This document shows, piece by piece, positions 42,915 through 52,356 of a stretch of DNA of 64,000 nucleotides. The position numbers and the translations under genes are program-made. The stretch lies in assembly GCA_022925895.1 (NCBI GenBank), contig JAKSYS010000163.1, forward strand, positions 36,166 through 100,165. Reading direction: 5' to 3'. The notes beneath the pieces were generated by a model. The model made no database searches and was not told where the DNA came from. It saw only the letters and a list, made by a program, of their open reading frames with translations. Positions within the stretch are counted from its first letter, which is position 1. Every line of letters begins with the position of its first letter. Source of the stretch: Fragilaria crotonensis (taxonomy: Eukaryota; Bacillariophyta; Fragilariophyceae; Fragilariales; Fragilariaceae).

Positions 42915-44972
42915 CTAGAGGACAAGCATGATACTGGAAGAGATGATTGCAATAGCACAAGAAACAAGTCCGATTCGTTGAGGAGGTGCGGACGAGGTTG
43001 CATCATCGTTGTTGTCACCGACGACACTGGCGGCTGTGATGGTCTGATTCAAGAACTTGACGTGGTACAAATCGGCAGTTTCTAGGATGGTCACATTCTT
43101 GGCGGCAGCAAGGGCACGCATGCTCTTCACCAAACCTCCATCGGCAATGTTGGTACGGATGTTTTCTTCGATACCGTCCGCAACGCGGATACCGTAGGCT
43201 TGACAATCGGCTTGACGACAATCGCGGGTTGCGGCAACCGTGACCTCGAGGTCCATGAAGTCATCATCACTCTGCAAGCGACGCAATCGAGTGGGATCGA
43301 ATGGGAGTCGAATTGTAGCGGTCGAGAGTCCATCCACAATACTCGACGGCCGACTCGAGGACATTGACAAAGGACTGCTGAGAATCAGTCGGAATGTCAT
43401 TCGAGGTAACGTTGATAGTGACCATCGCCAACACCTCAACACCAACATACGCCTGCACTGCACCTGTGGACGGGAATTGAGACGCACTTGGAGAGTAGGC
43501 GAAGTACTGGGTTGACTCGACGGTGCTGTAACGGAAGGGTTGGGAAAAGCCGCGGCAGAGGGCTTGCCGATGGTAGCGAGTCCCGATGTTGGGGTTTCAG
43601 ATTCAACTTCGACAGGGGACTGCGTTTTATCGGACGGAGCAGAAAAGGAGCTTGCGATGGCTTCACCGAAGGAGACTTCAGGTCAGTGGTTGGCGTCTTT
43701 GACGGCGACGAGGCAGGGACGGAGCTTTCGTCGGCGTAGTTGACGGGGCAGTTTGTTCAGATGTTGGAGTTTTCGACGGAGATGAATTCGGGGTTGGAGT
43801 TTTAGGTGTCGGTGTGGAAAAGGGACAGAAGACGGCTTTGTCGCTAATACAGTTGACTCAGATGATGGCAGTTGGGATGGAGCGGACGACGGTGCTTTAT
43901 CTGAAGGAGATGGTCTGGAAGTAGGAGTAACTTTACCAGGTGACGGCGTTGGTAAAAAAGTGAAAACCGGAGCAGGTGATGGTTTCGTGGACGGCGTTTT
44001 GGACGGTGATGACACCGGGAAAGGTGCAGGCGATGTTGTGGTCGGGATGGAAGATGGATCCGATGATGGCACTCTGCTTGGCGACGGAGTGGGATCGAAA
44101 TCGCATACATCCATCATGCACTCACGACCAACGTCTGTGTTGAGGGTCTCCAAGATTGAGCAGAACTCTTCGACAAAGATTGCTTCGTCGTTCCCAGTGA
44201 AAGCCATCGACATGACCTGATTGTCTCCAGATCTAGACGAACATCTTGCGTATGCCTTTGGACCGATGATGCTTTCGCAATTCGAAGTAATGTTGTCATA
44301 CCCAGGAACAAGACAAGACTCGGGGGAAGCCTTAGGAGCAGATGGAAGTCCAAAGACGATCGGGTCGGCGTCAAAGAATTTGTCAAGCATGCATGTCAAG
44401 GTTGACCTGTGCTGCACACTGTCGATTGTGAACATATTGATGAACTCCGTTGGGATTGGATAAGGCAAGTTTGCCCCTGCGCACGTCCTGAGCCACTTGC
44501 TCTCGACGAAAAGGTAAGCATCATCCTGGCGGAGGGAGCCCCAGCAAGGCGATGCGACGATCGTCATGTACTGCTGGGACAGGGTGGTCATGTCCAGCAA
44601 TGATGCCGACTCGCCGGCGGCGGCACATTCTGACTGCGCCTCTAGAGCGGAGGCTTCTATCAACGAATCCGTGATGTTTGGAGGATTCGAGCAGGTATCA
44701 CATGCAAAGGTGTCATCAAGGTCAAAGGGAACTCTGAGCTTGGCGAAGGTCGAGACGAGGCAGCGATCAGAATCAATAATGGTAACATTGGCGCACCCCG
44801 CCAAAAAGCGCAGGAGAACTTTCGGAGGAAAGGACTTGACATCAGTGAAGTCTCCAAGAATTGTTCCATTGGTTTCGTAGGGAGTGTAGTTTGCGGGGAG
44901 AGGAGTCGACGTTGCCACACCGAGAACACTGACGAAAAGGAACAACAGCCTTTGGATTTCAATCGTTAGCAT
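42915..44972 (-). pseudogene. Secreted Ser/Pro-rich GPI-type surface protein with about five frame breaks
   Basis: A signal peptide ('IQRLLFLFVSVLGVATS') is followed by a ~300-residue Cys-containing ectodomain and a Ser/Pro/Thr mucin-like stalk. A second folded region holds 'AYVGVEVLAMVTINVTSNDIP' and 'DLEVTVAATRDC..ADCQAYGIRVADGI'. The C-terminus is a hydrophobic tail ('IGLVSCAIAIISSSIMLVL') like a GPI-attachment signal. The first ~385 codons are clean. From ~43860 to ~43350 the protein-like sequence changes frame about five times: near 43818, 43727, 43635, 43455 and 43360. Most look like one missing base, and the span as a whole is an exact multiple of three. It could be an intact gene with sequence errors or a decaying copy. 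Adhesion or cell-wall roles are plausible for such architecture but unproven. Confidence 0.65.
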
Positions 44973-45265
44973 TCAAATTTCTTTCATCTCATAAAGCCAT
45001 TGATGCGAGTTGCGTTAAAGGTGAAACTTACTTCATGTTTGTTTGATCCCAGTTTTGCGTACTTTCTATTACTTGATATTGTGAGCTTCTAGAGTACAGA
45101 GCATGGAAAATACATTTTCAAACTTAGTTGCTCACAGAAGGAATCCCGTTAAAAGTGAAACATTTGCAAGGTTTCAAAATGATGCAGCAACGGTCACTAG
45201 TTATCGGGGATTTGGAATGGGCAAGGGCTACGATGATGGCTAGAAGAATACGCGGCGATTCGGGT
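44973..45265. other. Short intergenic space
   Basis: Upstream of the surface-protein gene and downstream of the methyltransferase; nothing recognised. Confidence 0.3.
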
Positions 45266-46229
45266 TTAGTACAGATTCACAGCATTGTATCTGATTCTGA
45301 TAGGGAAGATTTCATCGCCCTCTACGGTTTTTTTGAGAGCCACCAGATAGAAATCCTCGGTTTCTCCGTCGAGGGTCTCGTCATACTCAACAAGCTGCAG
45401 CATCTTTTTTGTCCAACACCTTCAGACCTGCCAGTGTTGCCATTGTCTCAAGATTGACGGTACTAGGCATGTTTCGGACCGCCACTGAGGGGTTCTTCTG
45501 ACATTCCGTCTTGACAAACTTCGCACCATTGATGTGCGCAATGACAATCCGACCTCCAGGTTTCAACAGGGACGCTGCTTCGTCAATCACACGTCTTGTG
45601 TCTCGAAAGAACTGAATGGAACCATTGAAAACAATTGCGTCGTATAGAGACCCAGTTGGTATCACCTGAGGAAAACTCCCAACACAAAAGTTCTTCCCTA
45701 CATGCTTTTGTTTGGCAAGAGCAATCATCTCGGTAGAGAGATCAAGTCCAAAGTATCGACACTTATCAGGGATGAATGGAACTAGCGATCCGTCTCCGCA
45801 ACCAACGTCAAGCAATTCAAAGTTTTCATCCTTCTCACCTTGGCATGCCATCCCAATATGTCGAAGCCTCCTCTCAACAGTGGGCTCTAACTTTCCTTTA
45901 ACTCGTTGATAGTCTTGTGGCAAAAACAGAGCTACTGTATTCCACGTGGCTGCAACTCGAGCAGCATGCATCTCGTCAATCGATCCTCCATCAAAATTTT
46001 CCATTTGCGTTCGGAAATACTCTGAAGATGCAGCATCAACATTGTTGCCATGCCTCTTGAGTAGCTTTTTGGCTTCCTTCGATAGTGACACGGATGGCGC
46101 GCCCTTGTTGACAGACGAACTTCCGCCTCCAAACCCTCGCGCCGCAAAGCAAATCTGAAGGCGAGCTGCCTCCACGGTGTGGATCAAGAATACTCCGTGT
46201 ACAACGATGACATAGGCGTAGATATTCAT
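45266..46229 (-). CDS. Class I SAM-dependent methyltransferase (one apparent frame break)
   Basis: Motif I is 'FELLDVGCGDGSLVPFIP'; the acidic loop is 'YFGLDLSTEMIALAKQK'; motif II-III is 'YDAIVFNGSIQFF' and 'ASLLKPGGRIVIAHINGAKFV', as in Methyltransf_11/25 proteins. The leader 'MNIYAYVIVVHGVFLIHTVEAARLQ' is a likely signal sequence, so routing to the secretory path or plastid is possible. The frame stops at 'LKVLDKKDAAAC', but the next frame continues as 'MLQLVEYDETLDGETEDFYLVALKK', the usual ending. Removing one base of the T6 run at 45405-45410 (plus strand) joins them, and total length minus one is a multiple of three (320 aa). Substrate unknown. Confidence 0.82.
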
Positions 46230-46931
46230 CGAGAGTAGGTAATGACTGAGTGATACGGGTAGGACTCAATTGAAGTTGGGTTGATGCATCATTGAATGCC
46301 GGGGTACTCCGGGCTCCGGGATAGTGTTTACAGTAATGCTACGTGATGCCCTCGCATGCAATTTCCAATGGGGAGAGGGGACACGTGCTCAGGACTTACC
46401 CTTGTGTGTGAACCCACTGGTATGCCTTGAATGCGTACTCTGTAGTCCTGTGATTCCGAATACATACGAACGGGAAAAGTATGCCAAACGGGACAAAAAT
46501 CATTTGGGATAGTGTGAGCACGCGAGGTGACATGTTTCTTGAGATTTCACAATAACGGCTGTCGGAGCTGCGTGGAATTGTACAGGCTGCGCGACGTACC
46601 AATATGGTCCCGGCAAGGCGGCACGGGGGTCGGTTCCAGAATTCTGACGCGACACAGTACGGCATGAGCTGAGGACCCTCACACGGCGTGCTCCGGCGTT
46701 TCGCCATGGATGACGAGAGCAAAACGTCGCATTCCGATTTGCGGACCTTTGTTAGGAACTTTGTTCGATAGGTTTGGGAAACAATCGGAATTGTACCGCA
46801 TGATTGACAAAGACTTGCTAAAGAAGGTGGATCCATGTACACCTGGGAGTAGTAGCATAATGACTCTATACAATAAAGCAGATATGTACCTGGTACTTGA
46901 TATTGCTTCGCTGTCATCTCCATCGACATGG
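46230..46931. other. Intergenic
   Basis: A 177-codon antisense frame (46396-46929) lies here but has irregular composition and no domain, so I do not call it a gene. No RNA or repeat was recognised. Confidence 0.4.
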
Positions 46932-48395
46932 TTACATGGTCGGGCCATACTTCAAGAAATCAACAACGAACTCATCAGAAACGTTCTGAAGATGTTGCAA
47001 GACTTCATAGGTTCCGACAACCAGGTCGGCCTCGTGGTACTTGACGCCCCATTCTTTGCAGAAGGATTCTACGAGCTTGTGTGCTTTTGGGAGAGAGTGG
47101 CGTGGAAGTGAAGGGAACAAGTGGTGATCCACTTGATATTGAAGTCCACCGCAGAACCAATCAACGAAAGCTTGAGGAAAGCCATGACCACCAGTAATGT
47201 TTCTGGTAGTCGTGACTTGTAGCTTCCAGAAATCAGGGCGGGTGACGGCATCGTACGTCTCCATACCGTTGTGACCAAGGCCAAAGACGATTGCGAGGAA
47301 CTGACCGCACGAGCAGGTCATAACCATGAAGAGGGTGAACCCGTGGAGGAAAGAAAAGCGACCGAAACCTGAGCAAACCGCAAAGACCCAGAGATAGTGA
47401 AGGGCGATAGCGGTCTTCTCCAAAACGGGGTATTGCAGACCCTTGATCTTCATTTCCAACGCAGCGTTTTCCGTGACCGCACCGAGCCCGTAAGCGATCT
47501 TGAAAGATTCGTTCAACCAGGACAAACGCGCCAGCAACAGGATTGGGAAGTACAAGGCGGCTTGGTATCGGATGAAGAACTTAACAAGGGCGGAGTCCTT
47601 ACCATCAAGTGCAAGTTGACGGTAGGATTGTGCCTGCTTCAAGGACCACGCGAGAAGAGGCATGGTATCAATGTCTGGATCACCGTCCTGTGACAGAGCT
47701 GACGAACTGTGAAGGTTAGGAACAGCGTGGTGTCCATTGTGCTTGTTCTTCCACCATTGGACGGAGTATCCCTGCATAAGATTTCCCCAGTAGATGCCAG
47801 CCAAGTCGCCGTACTTGCGATGACGAAAGATTTGGTGGTGCAAGCAATCATGAGCCAACCAACCGCATTGCTGGAAGAAGAGACCCATCAATAGAGCAGC
47901 CGCAATGTGAACCGCAGTGGACTCCGAATAGTAAATCATGGCGCAAGAGAGAGCCCACAAACACTGCGTGGATATGAATTTGTAAACATAGAACCATTTG
48001 TTTGATTTGAACATGCCCATGACAACCATCTTCGCTCTGAGATCGCGGTATCCTTTCTCGAAGTCCAGCTGTCTTTGATCCTTGTGAGTGACAGACTCCG
48101 GAATGAGATCACCAATAAGGAACTTCTTCATCATGTTCTGCGATCCGGGAGCATGAAAGGCAGCAAAAATGTCCGTCATATCATCTCCAGCATGAGTGTA
48201 GATCACAGCACCACCTGGATGCTCGTGCCAGTTGGAGACATCATAGACCTTATTCATGTAGACAATCCATGCATCTTCAGGAGTGCAATGCTTCTTCACT
48301 TCCTCCCATGTGTACTTTTCGACAGTTTTGCTCATTTCGCCAGCATCCTTTCCAGATGCCTTTTTGACAACAGCGGAATCACCTCCTTTGCCCAT
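46932..48395 (-). CDS. Front-end fatty acid desaturase, delta-6 type
   Basis: A 487-aa ER enzyme inserting a double bond at carbon 6 of C18 acids (linoleate/alpha-linolenate), the entry step to EPA synthesis. The N-terminal cytochrome b5 domain carries 'NWHEHPGGA' (heme HPGG at residues 59-62). The three histidine boxes are HDCLHH (182-187), HNGHH (219-223) and QVDHH (421-425); Gln replacing the first His of the last box is the hallmark of front-end desaturases. 'MGKGGD' at the start, 'DDMTDIFAAFHAPGS', 'GDPDIDTMPLLAWS' and 'TTTRNITGGHGFPQAFVDWFCGG' match diatom delta-6 enzymes closely. It is a single exon with a clean frame. A delta-5 or delta-8 role is less likely. Confidence 0.93.
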   Translation of the reverse strand: MGKGGDSAVVKKASGKDAGEMSKTVEKYTWEEVKKHCTPEDAWIVYMNKVYDVSNWHEHPGGAVIYTHAGDDMTDIFAAFHAPGSQNMMKKFLIGDLIPESVTHKDQRQLDFEKGYRDLRAKMVVMGMFKSNKWFYVYKFISTQCLWALSCAMIYYSESTAVHIAAALLMGLFFQQCGWLAHDCLHHQIFRHRKYGDLAGIYWGNLMQGYSVQWWKNKHNGHHAVPNLHSSSALSQDGDPDIDTMPLLAWSLKQAQSYRQLALDGKDSALVKFFIRYQAALYFPILLLARLSWLNESFKIAYGLGAVTENAALEMKIKGLQYPVLEKTAIALHYLWVFAVCSGFGRFSFLHGFTLFMVMTCSCGQFLAIVFGLGHNGMETYDAVTRPDFWKLQVTTTRNITGGHGFPQAFVDWFCGGLQYQVDHHLFPSLPRHSLPKAHKLVESFCKEWGVKYHEADLVVGTYEVLQHLQNVSDEFVVDFLKYGPTM

Positions 48396-49752
48396 AATCG
48401 AAGTATATGATGTACAAGTACTGTACTAATGTGATGAATATGAATCTAGGTTGAAACTCGAGACGTGTTGAATCGAGACAGAATTGTGACCTCTTCGGCC
48501 AAATGTTTTAACTCCGCACACACGTTCTCATCGGCCGTTGCCAAGAAAACCAGTCAGCCTTTCTTCCTTTCTACGCAAGATTTTTCAAGATGCCGATGGA
48601 TCCGACGAAGACGTGGCGCATCGACACTCGACGACAGAGGCGAACTTGTGAAGCAGGCGCGACGAAAATAACCGTTCTTACTTAAACATCGTAGTTTCTA
48701 CTACGGCGAGGACAGCGCGATTTTTCGACTGCATGGAATGAGGTCATCTCATTTTCGCACGCCATTACTGCTGACTTGGAACAGCCAAGGCATTGCCATC
48801 ATCAAATCTGGAGGTGGTGTTCCACACATCTTCAGGGTTTCAGCAGACAAACAGGCAAATGAAAGTTTGAATTTTTCGACGCGTGGAAGGTGAAATCCTA
48901 GGATGACGCACCGTGTTATCAGGTACTCCGAGTACTCCGAGTACACAGTACCAGGGGGTACCGTACAAGTAGACCACTCCGAGTAACAGACGCTGGTGCA
49001 CGATACTCGAGTACACGGTTCCTACACTGCGTTTCCCATACGACATCCTTCATTTTTTTAACGGTACAGTACTCCAGTACAAGTACATGCAGTGCTCTAT
49101 TTAGCAGAGTACGGAGTACGGACAATGTACTACCCCGCAAGAACTGTTTGTACGGTAGTAAAGGGACAGTATGCAAGTGAAGATTACGCAAACAGGTGCA
49201 AGTAACAGTGCACTGTTCTCTAACCGCAACACAGCGAAATTCTTATCTTGCAGTTCGCAGGTGCGTCATTTCGAATGCCAGTGCATCCGAGTACCTGGTA
49301 ATCTGGTAACGCAAGATGCACCATGCACAGTACTTGTACGGCCTCCTCGAGTACCATGGTGCTGTAAGTTGAGGCGGCTCTCAAAGCCTGTTCATACTTG
49401 TGAACCACAAACCACAAAGTTTGCCCATGATGATCTTCCTGTCTTCCTACCGAGTCCTTGACTTGGGATCAATCTCGCACTATTACTGATGAAGAGCAAT
49501 CTACCGTAAAGATTGGCGATGACTTGTTGTTGCTGGTAATGACGACGTCCGTAATGCGAATCTACTTGATTGGCAAATGCCAAGTTTTTGTTCGAAATTC
49601 GAATCATGTTCCGAATCATGTCAACAAATGGGAACTCCAGGATTTCGGGCCAGAATACCTTAGTATTTGGATACGAATGAGGTCAGTTCATAATATTTCA
49701 AACGCACTCTGCTACAATCAGAAGCTTCAAGCCACAACACAACAAGAAAATC
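48396..49752. other. Long intergenic stretch with GTAC palindromes
   Basis: 48915-49170 is packed with GTACTCCGAGTACTCCGAGT, CTCGAGTAC and CAGTACTCCAGTACAAGTAC words. The rest has no domain-bearing frame. The upstream part likely holds the desaturase promoter. Confidence 0.4.
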
Positions 49753-50016
49753 ATGTTTGCAAGAAACGCCATCATCAAGACTTTCAAGTCCCCTCAGGTC
49801 CGTCATCGTGGAGTGTCCACTCTCGCCTCCATCAAGGCACACATGCCCATCATTGGACTCTCGGCGGTCGCTGTTGCTGCAGTCGTCTTGGCACCGACTC
49901 GTAATTTCGATGATCTTGACTGTCAGAGCTATGTTTTTAATGAACTGGATGATCCCGACCACCCTTTCCATTACTACCCCCACGCCACTGCAAATGCTGA
50001 TGAGCACGTGGGATAG
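49753..50016 (+). CDS. Small mitochondrial-type single-span protein
   Basis: An 87-aa frame with a strong organelle-like design. The basic presequence 'MFARNAIIKTFKSPQVRHRGVSTLASIK' is followed by one hydrophobic span (~31-48, 'PIIGLSAVAVAAVVLAP'), then an acidic, aromatic tail 'NFDDLDCQSYVFNELDDPDHPFHYYPH'. This plan is common for accessory subunits of the respiratory chain or other inner-membrane complexes. I cannot match it to a named subunit. A 3' exon after 50016 is possible. Confidence 0.6.
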   Translation: MFARNAIIKTFKSPQVRHRGVSTLASIKAHMPIIGLSAVAVAAVVLAPTRNFDDLDCQSYVFNELDDPDHPFHYYPHATANADEHVG

Positions 50017-50753
50017 GAAGCTATCGGGTCGGCTCCCGAGATTTCAATCACTACTTGTGGATTACTTCATTCGGTGAGTGCAATACATTTCGCTTGTTTT
50101 GATGTTTCAATCAAACTCGACTATCTGGCATGAACTCGAATTTTCGGAGCGCGCGTTGACACCCATGCCATTCGAAAATCGCCTTGACAAAGCAATGCCA
50201 CACGGAAAATGGAAATCCTAGGGAGGATGCATGATTTTGCACACGTTCATTCATCCTTTCGTGAGAGCCGACATCTCATTTATTTCTAATCCATGTCGTT
50301 GATCGCGTATTCAGGTCCTTCGTCACTGGATAATGCACGCAAATCACATAGGTCCAACGAAGAACACAGACAAAAAGGTATGTTACATCACGTGATATTT
50401 TCTTCTTGAATGCGCACGCAGTGCATCCCATGCTGTGTCGAGCGGCCGCGAGGCTGCTCTTGTTAGGTTACACAGGAGCACAAACAGCATGCTAAATTGA
50501 TTTGACTTTCTTTTCGAGAAGGCTTTTGGATAACTCACTTGAAAGCATTCTTTACGGGAAGGCCGACATCCTTCGTTACACTATTACTCACTATTTTATT
50601 TTTCTTCTTCTTGCCAACGCGAAAGGCTGACACCAAACATCTATCTATATTTATATTGAACATAATGCAACCATTGAGTCTCTCAGTTTCAAATTAGGGG
50701 ACTAATGGTGATAGTAAAAACAAAATTCCTTGCTTTCACATTATACTATTTCC
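50017..50753. other. Intergenic, convergent gene ends
   Basis: No frame with a domain; some T-rich tracts. Nothing recognised. Confidence 0.35.
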
Positions 50754-51657
50754 CTACAATTTTGAGACACCCTCCAACACAGCATCTCTGTGAGGAGCAC
50801 TGACGGCATCATGTCCATAGTACACATCGCAGAGGGCCCTGGTGAAGACCACCGACTGGATTCTTCCAACTCCTCCCAATGCATTCTTGTAAAGCAGCGT
50901 ATCACCGCGAATGGTCAACTCCATCTCTGCTCCCTGCACCAAGTCCACACTGGGATTTAACTTGGCAAACTCCTCCAACCTAAATGACGGCACACGCATT
51001 GTTATCATTAATGTTGTTGACCCATAAGTCAGCATTTCAAACATTTGTGGCAAACATACACTCCCCAAACAAATTGAAGTATCCACTTACGTGTGCAAGT
51101 CTTCTCCATTCATGCGTGGCTTCAAGCTTTCGCTCAAGGCATCCGTAAATTTCTGAATCGACAAGCCACGGGCCATGACAATTCGAATGGTCCTTGGATA
51201 CATGGGGTCCAACAGGGCCTTCTGAATAACGTCTTTTGGTTGTCCTTTGATTCCCATGGCCAAGGGATCCAAATAGGTACCAACAGCGTAAACCTTGACG
51301 AAACCATACTTGATGAACTCCAGTTCCAGCCAATGTGAAACCATTGCATTGTTTTGGAAAAAGAATGCCAGTGGCCTTTTCTTTCGTGGCTCCAAGTAAG
51401 ATAACATCGCCTGATGTTGGAAGAGCATCCAGCTTGCTAGACTTGGGGGTCAGTCCCAAGGTAGTAGTACTCGCAATCACAGCAAACGTCGCGAACCAGA
51501 GGGATTGATAATGATTTGCATTCCACCCACGTTGGATCCGCACAACGACGCTGTTGTTGTTGGAGAGACCACCCGCCTCCTGTGAGGCAAGGCGACGCTG
51601 CGCCGCAACGACAATGCCGTTGTTGCGACGAAGAAAGAGACGAGCAGATGTAAGCAT
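50754..51657 (-). CDS. Chalcone isomerase-like protein (one apparent frame break)
   Basis: A CHI-fold protein of the non-catalytic or fatty-acid-binding type. The Arg/Ala-rich leader ('MLTSARLFLRRNNG..AAQRRLASQ') suggests a mitochondrial or plastid presequence. The core has 'FPKQCNGFTLAGTGV' then, in another frame, 'KYGFVKVYAVGTYLDP', the CHI beta-strand signature, 'RTIRIVMARGLSIQKFTDALSESL', and, after an intron 51090-50980 (111 nt, GTAAGT...TTTAG, phase 2), 'LEEFAKLN...GAEMELTIRGDTLLY' and the final helices. The frame change at about 51309-51318 equals one extra or two missing bases. Flavonoid cyclisation is not implied; catalytic residues cannot be judged by eye. Confidence 0.8.
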
Positions 51658-52356
51658 GGTGGATAGTTGTTGTGTAGGAAACGTCGTTCGAGAGCTTCTG
51701 GGTTTGATGTGAATGTATCAAGTGTGTGAAGCGTGATGGAAACGAAACGATCCAAGATAGGCCACGAGGCGGGGAATCCGTTTCATCACAGATATGAAGT
51801 CCTGCGTCGAGGATTTTCTTGACACCAGTTCGAAAGATATAGCTGTGACGAATCAAAAAGGGTTCCGAATCCAATTGGAAATTGGAACTGGCACTGGATT
51901 ACCAGACCGGTATGTACTAAAAAAAGAATCTGAGACTGTTGTCCAGTCTGTCCAGTGTCCAGAATCCAGACTCCACACGCAATACACCATCGTATCCACG
52001 GTACTGTAGTACCTATCATACTAGTACTACTATACCAGTACCTTGGACTGTGCCCGTACAAGCGACAATACTGAAGATATAGAATGAAGATCTCGACTCG
52101 ATGATCCTATTGCCTGCACAAGTATCGACACATCGACGCTATGCATATAATGGAGAGAGTGAGCGAGAGATAACTATTTCGGGATGGTCAGGTTCTGATG
52201 TAGTGGGAAGCAGTGCGTGGCGAACCAATTTGTGTATCCTTAAGGCCTGTACCACGTACTGAACTAGCTACCCGTAGACCGTCTAACATAGATCGCATAG
52301 TATGCAATATACAACGCTAACCTAAACGTCTAATACTTGTACATGATACACCCCCC
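51658..52356. other. Intergenic with GTAC palindromes
   Basis: 51995-52060 holds GTACTGTAGTACCTATCATA and TAGTACTACTATACCAGTAC clusters. No gene supported. Confidence 0.4.

Noticed and set aside
46396-46929. 177-codon minus-strand open frame just downstream of the desaturase
   Set aside because: No domain, irregular composition, and likely antisense or flank of the desaturase 3' end.
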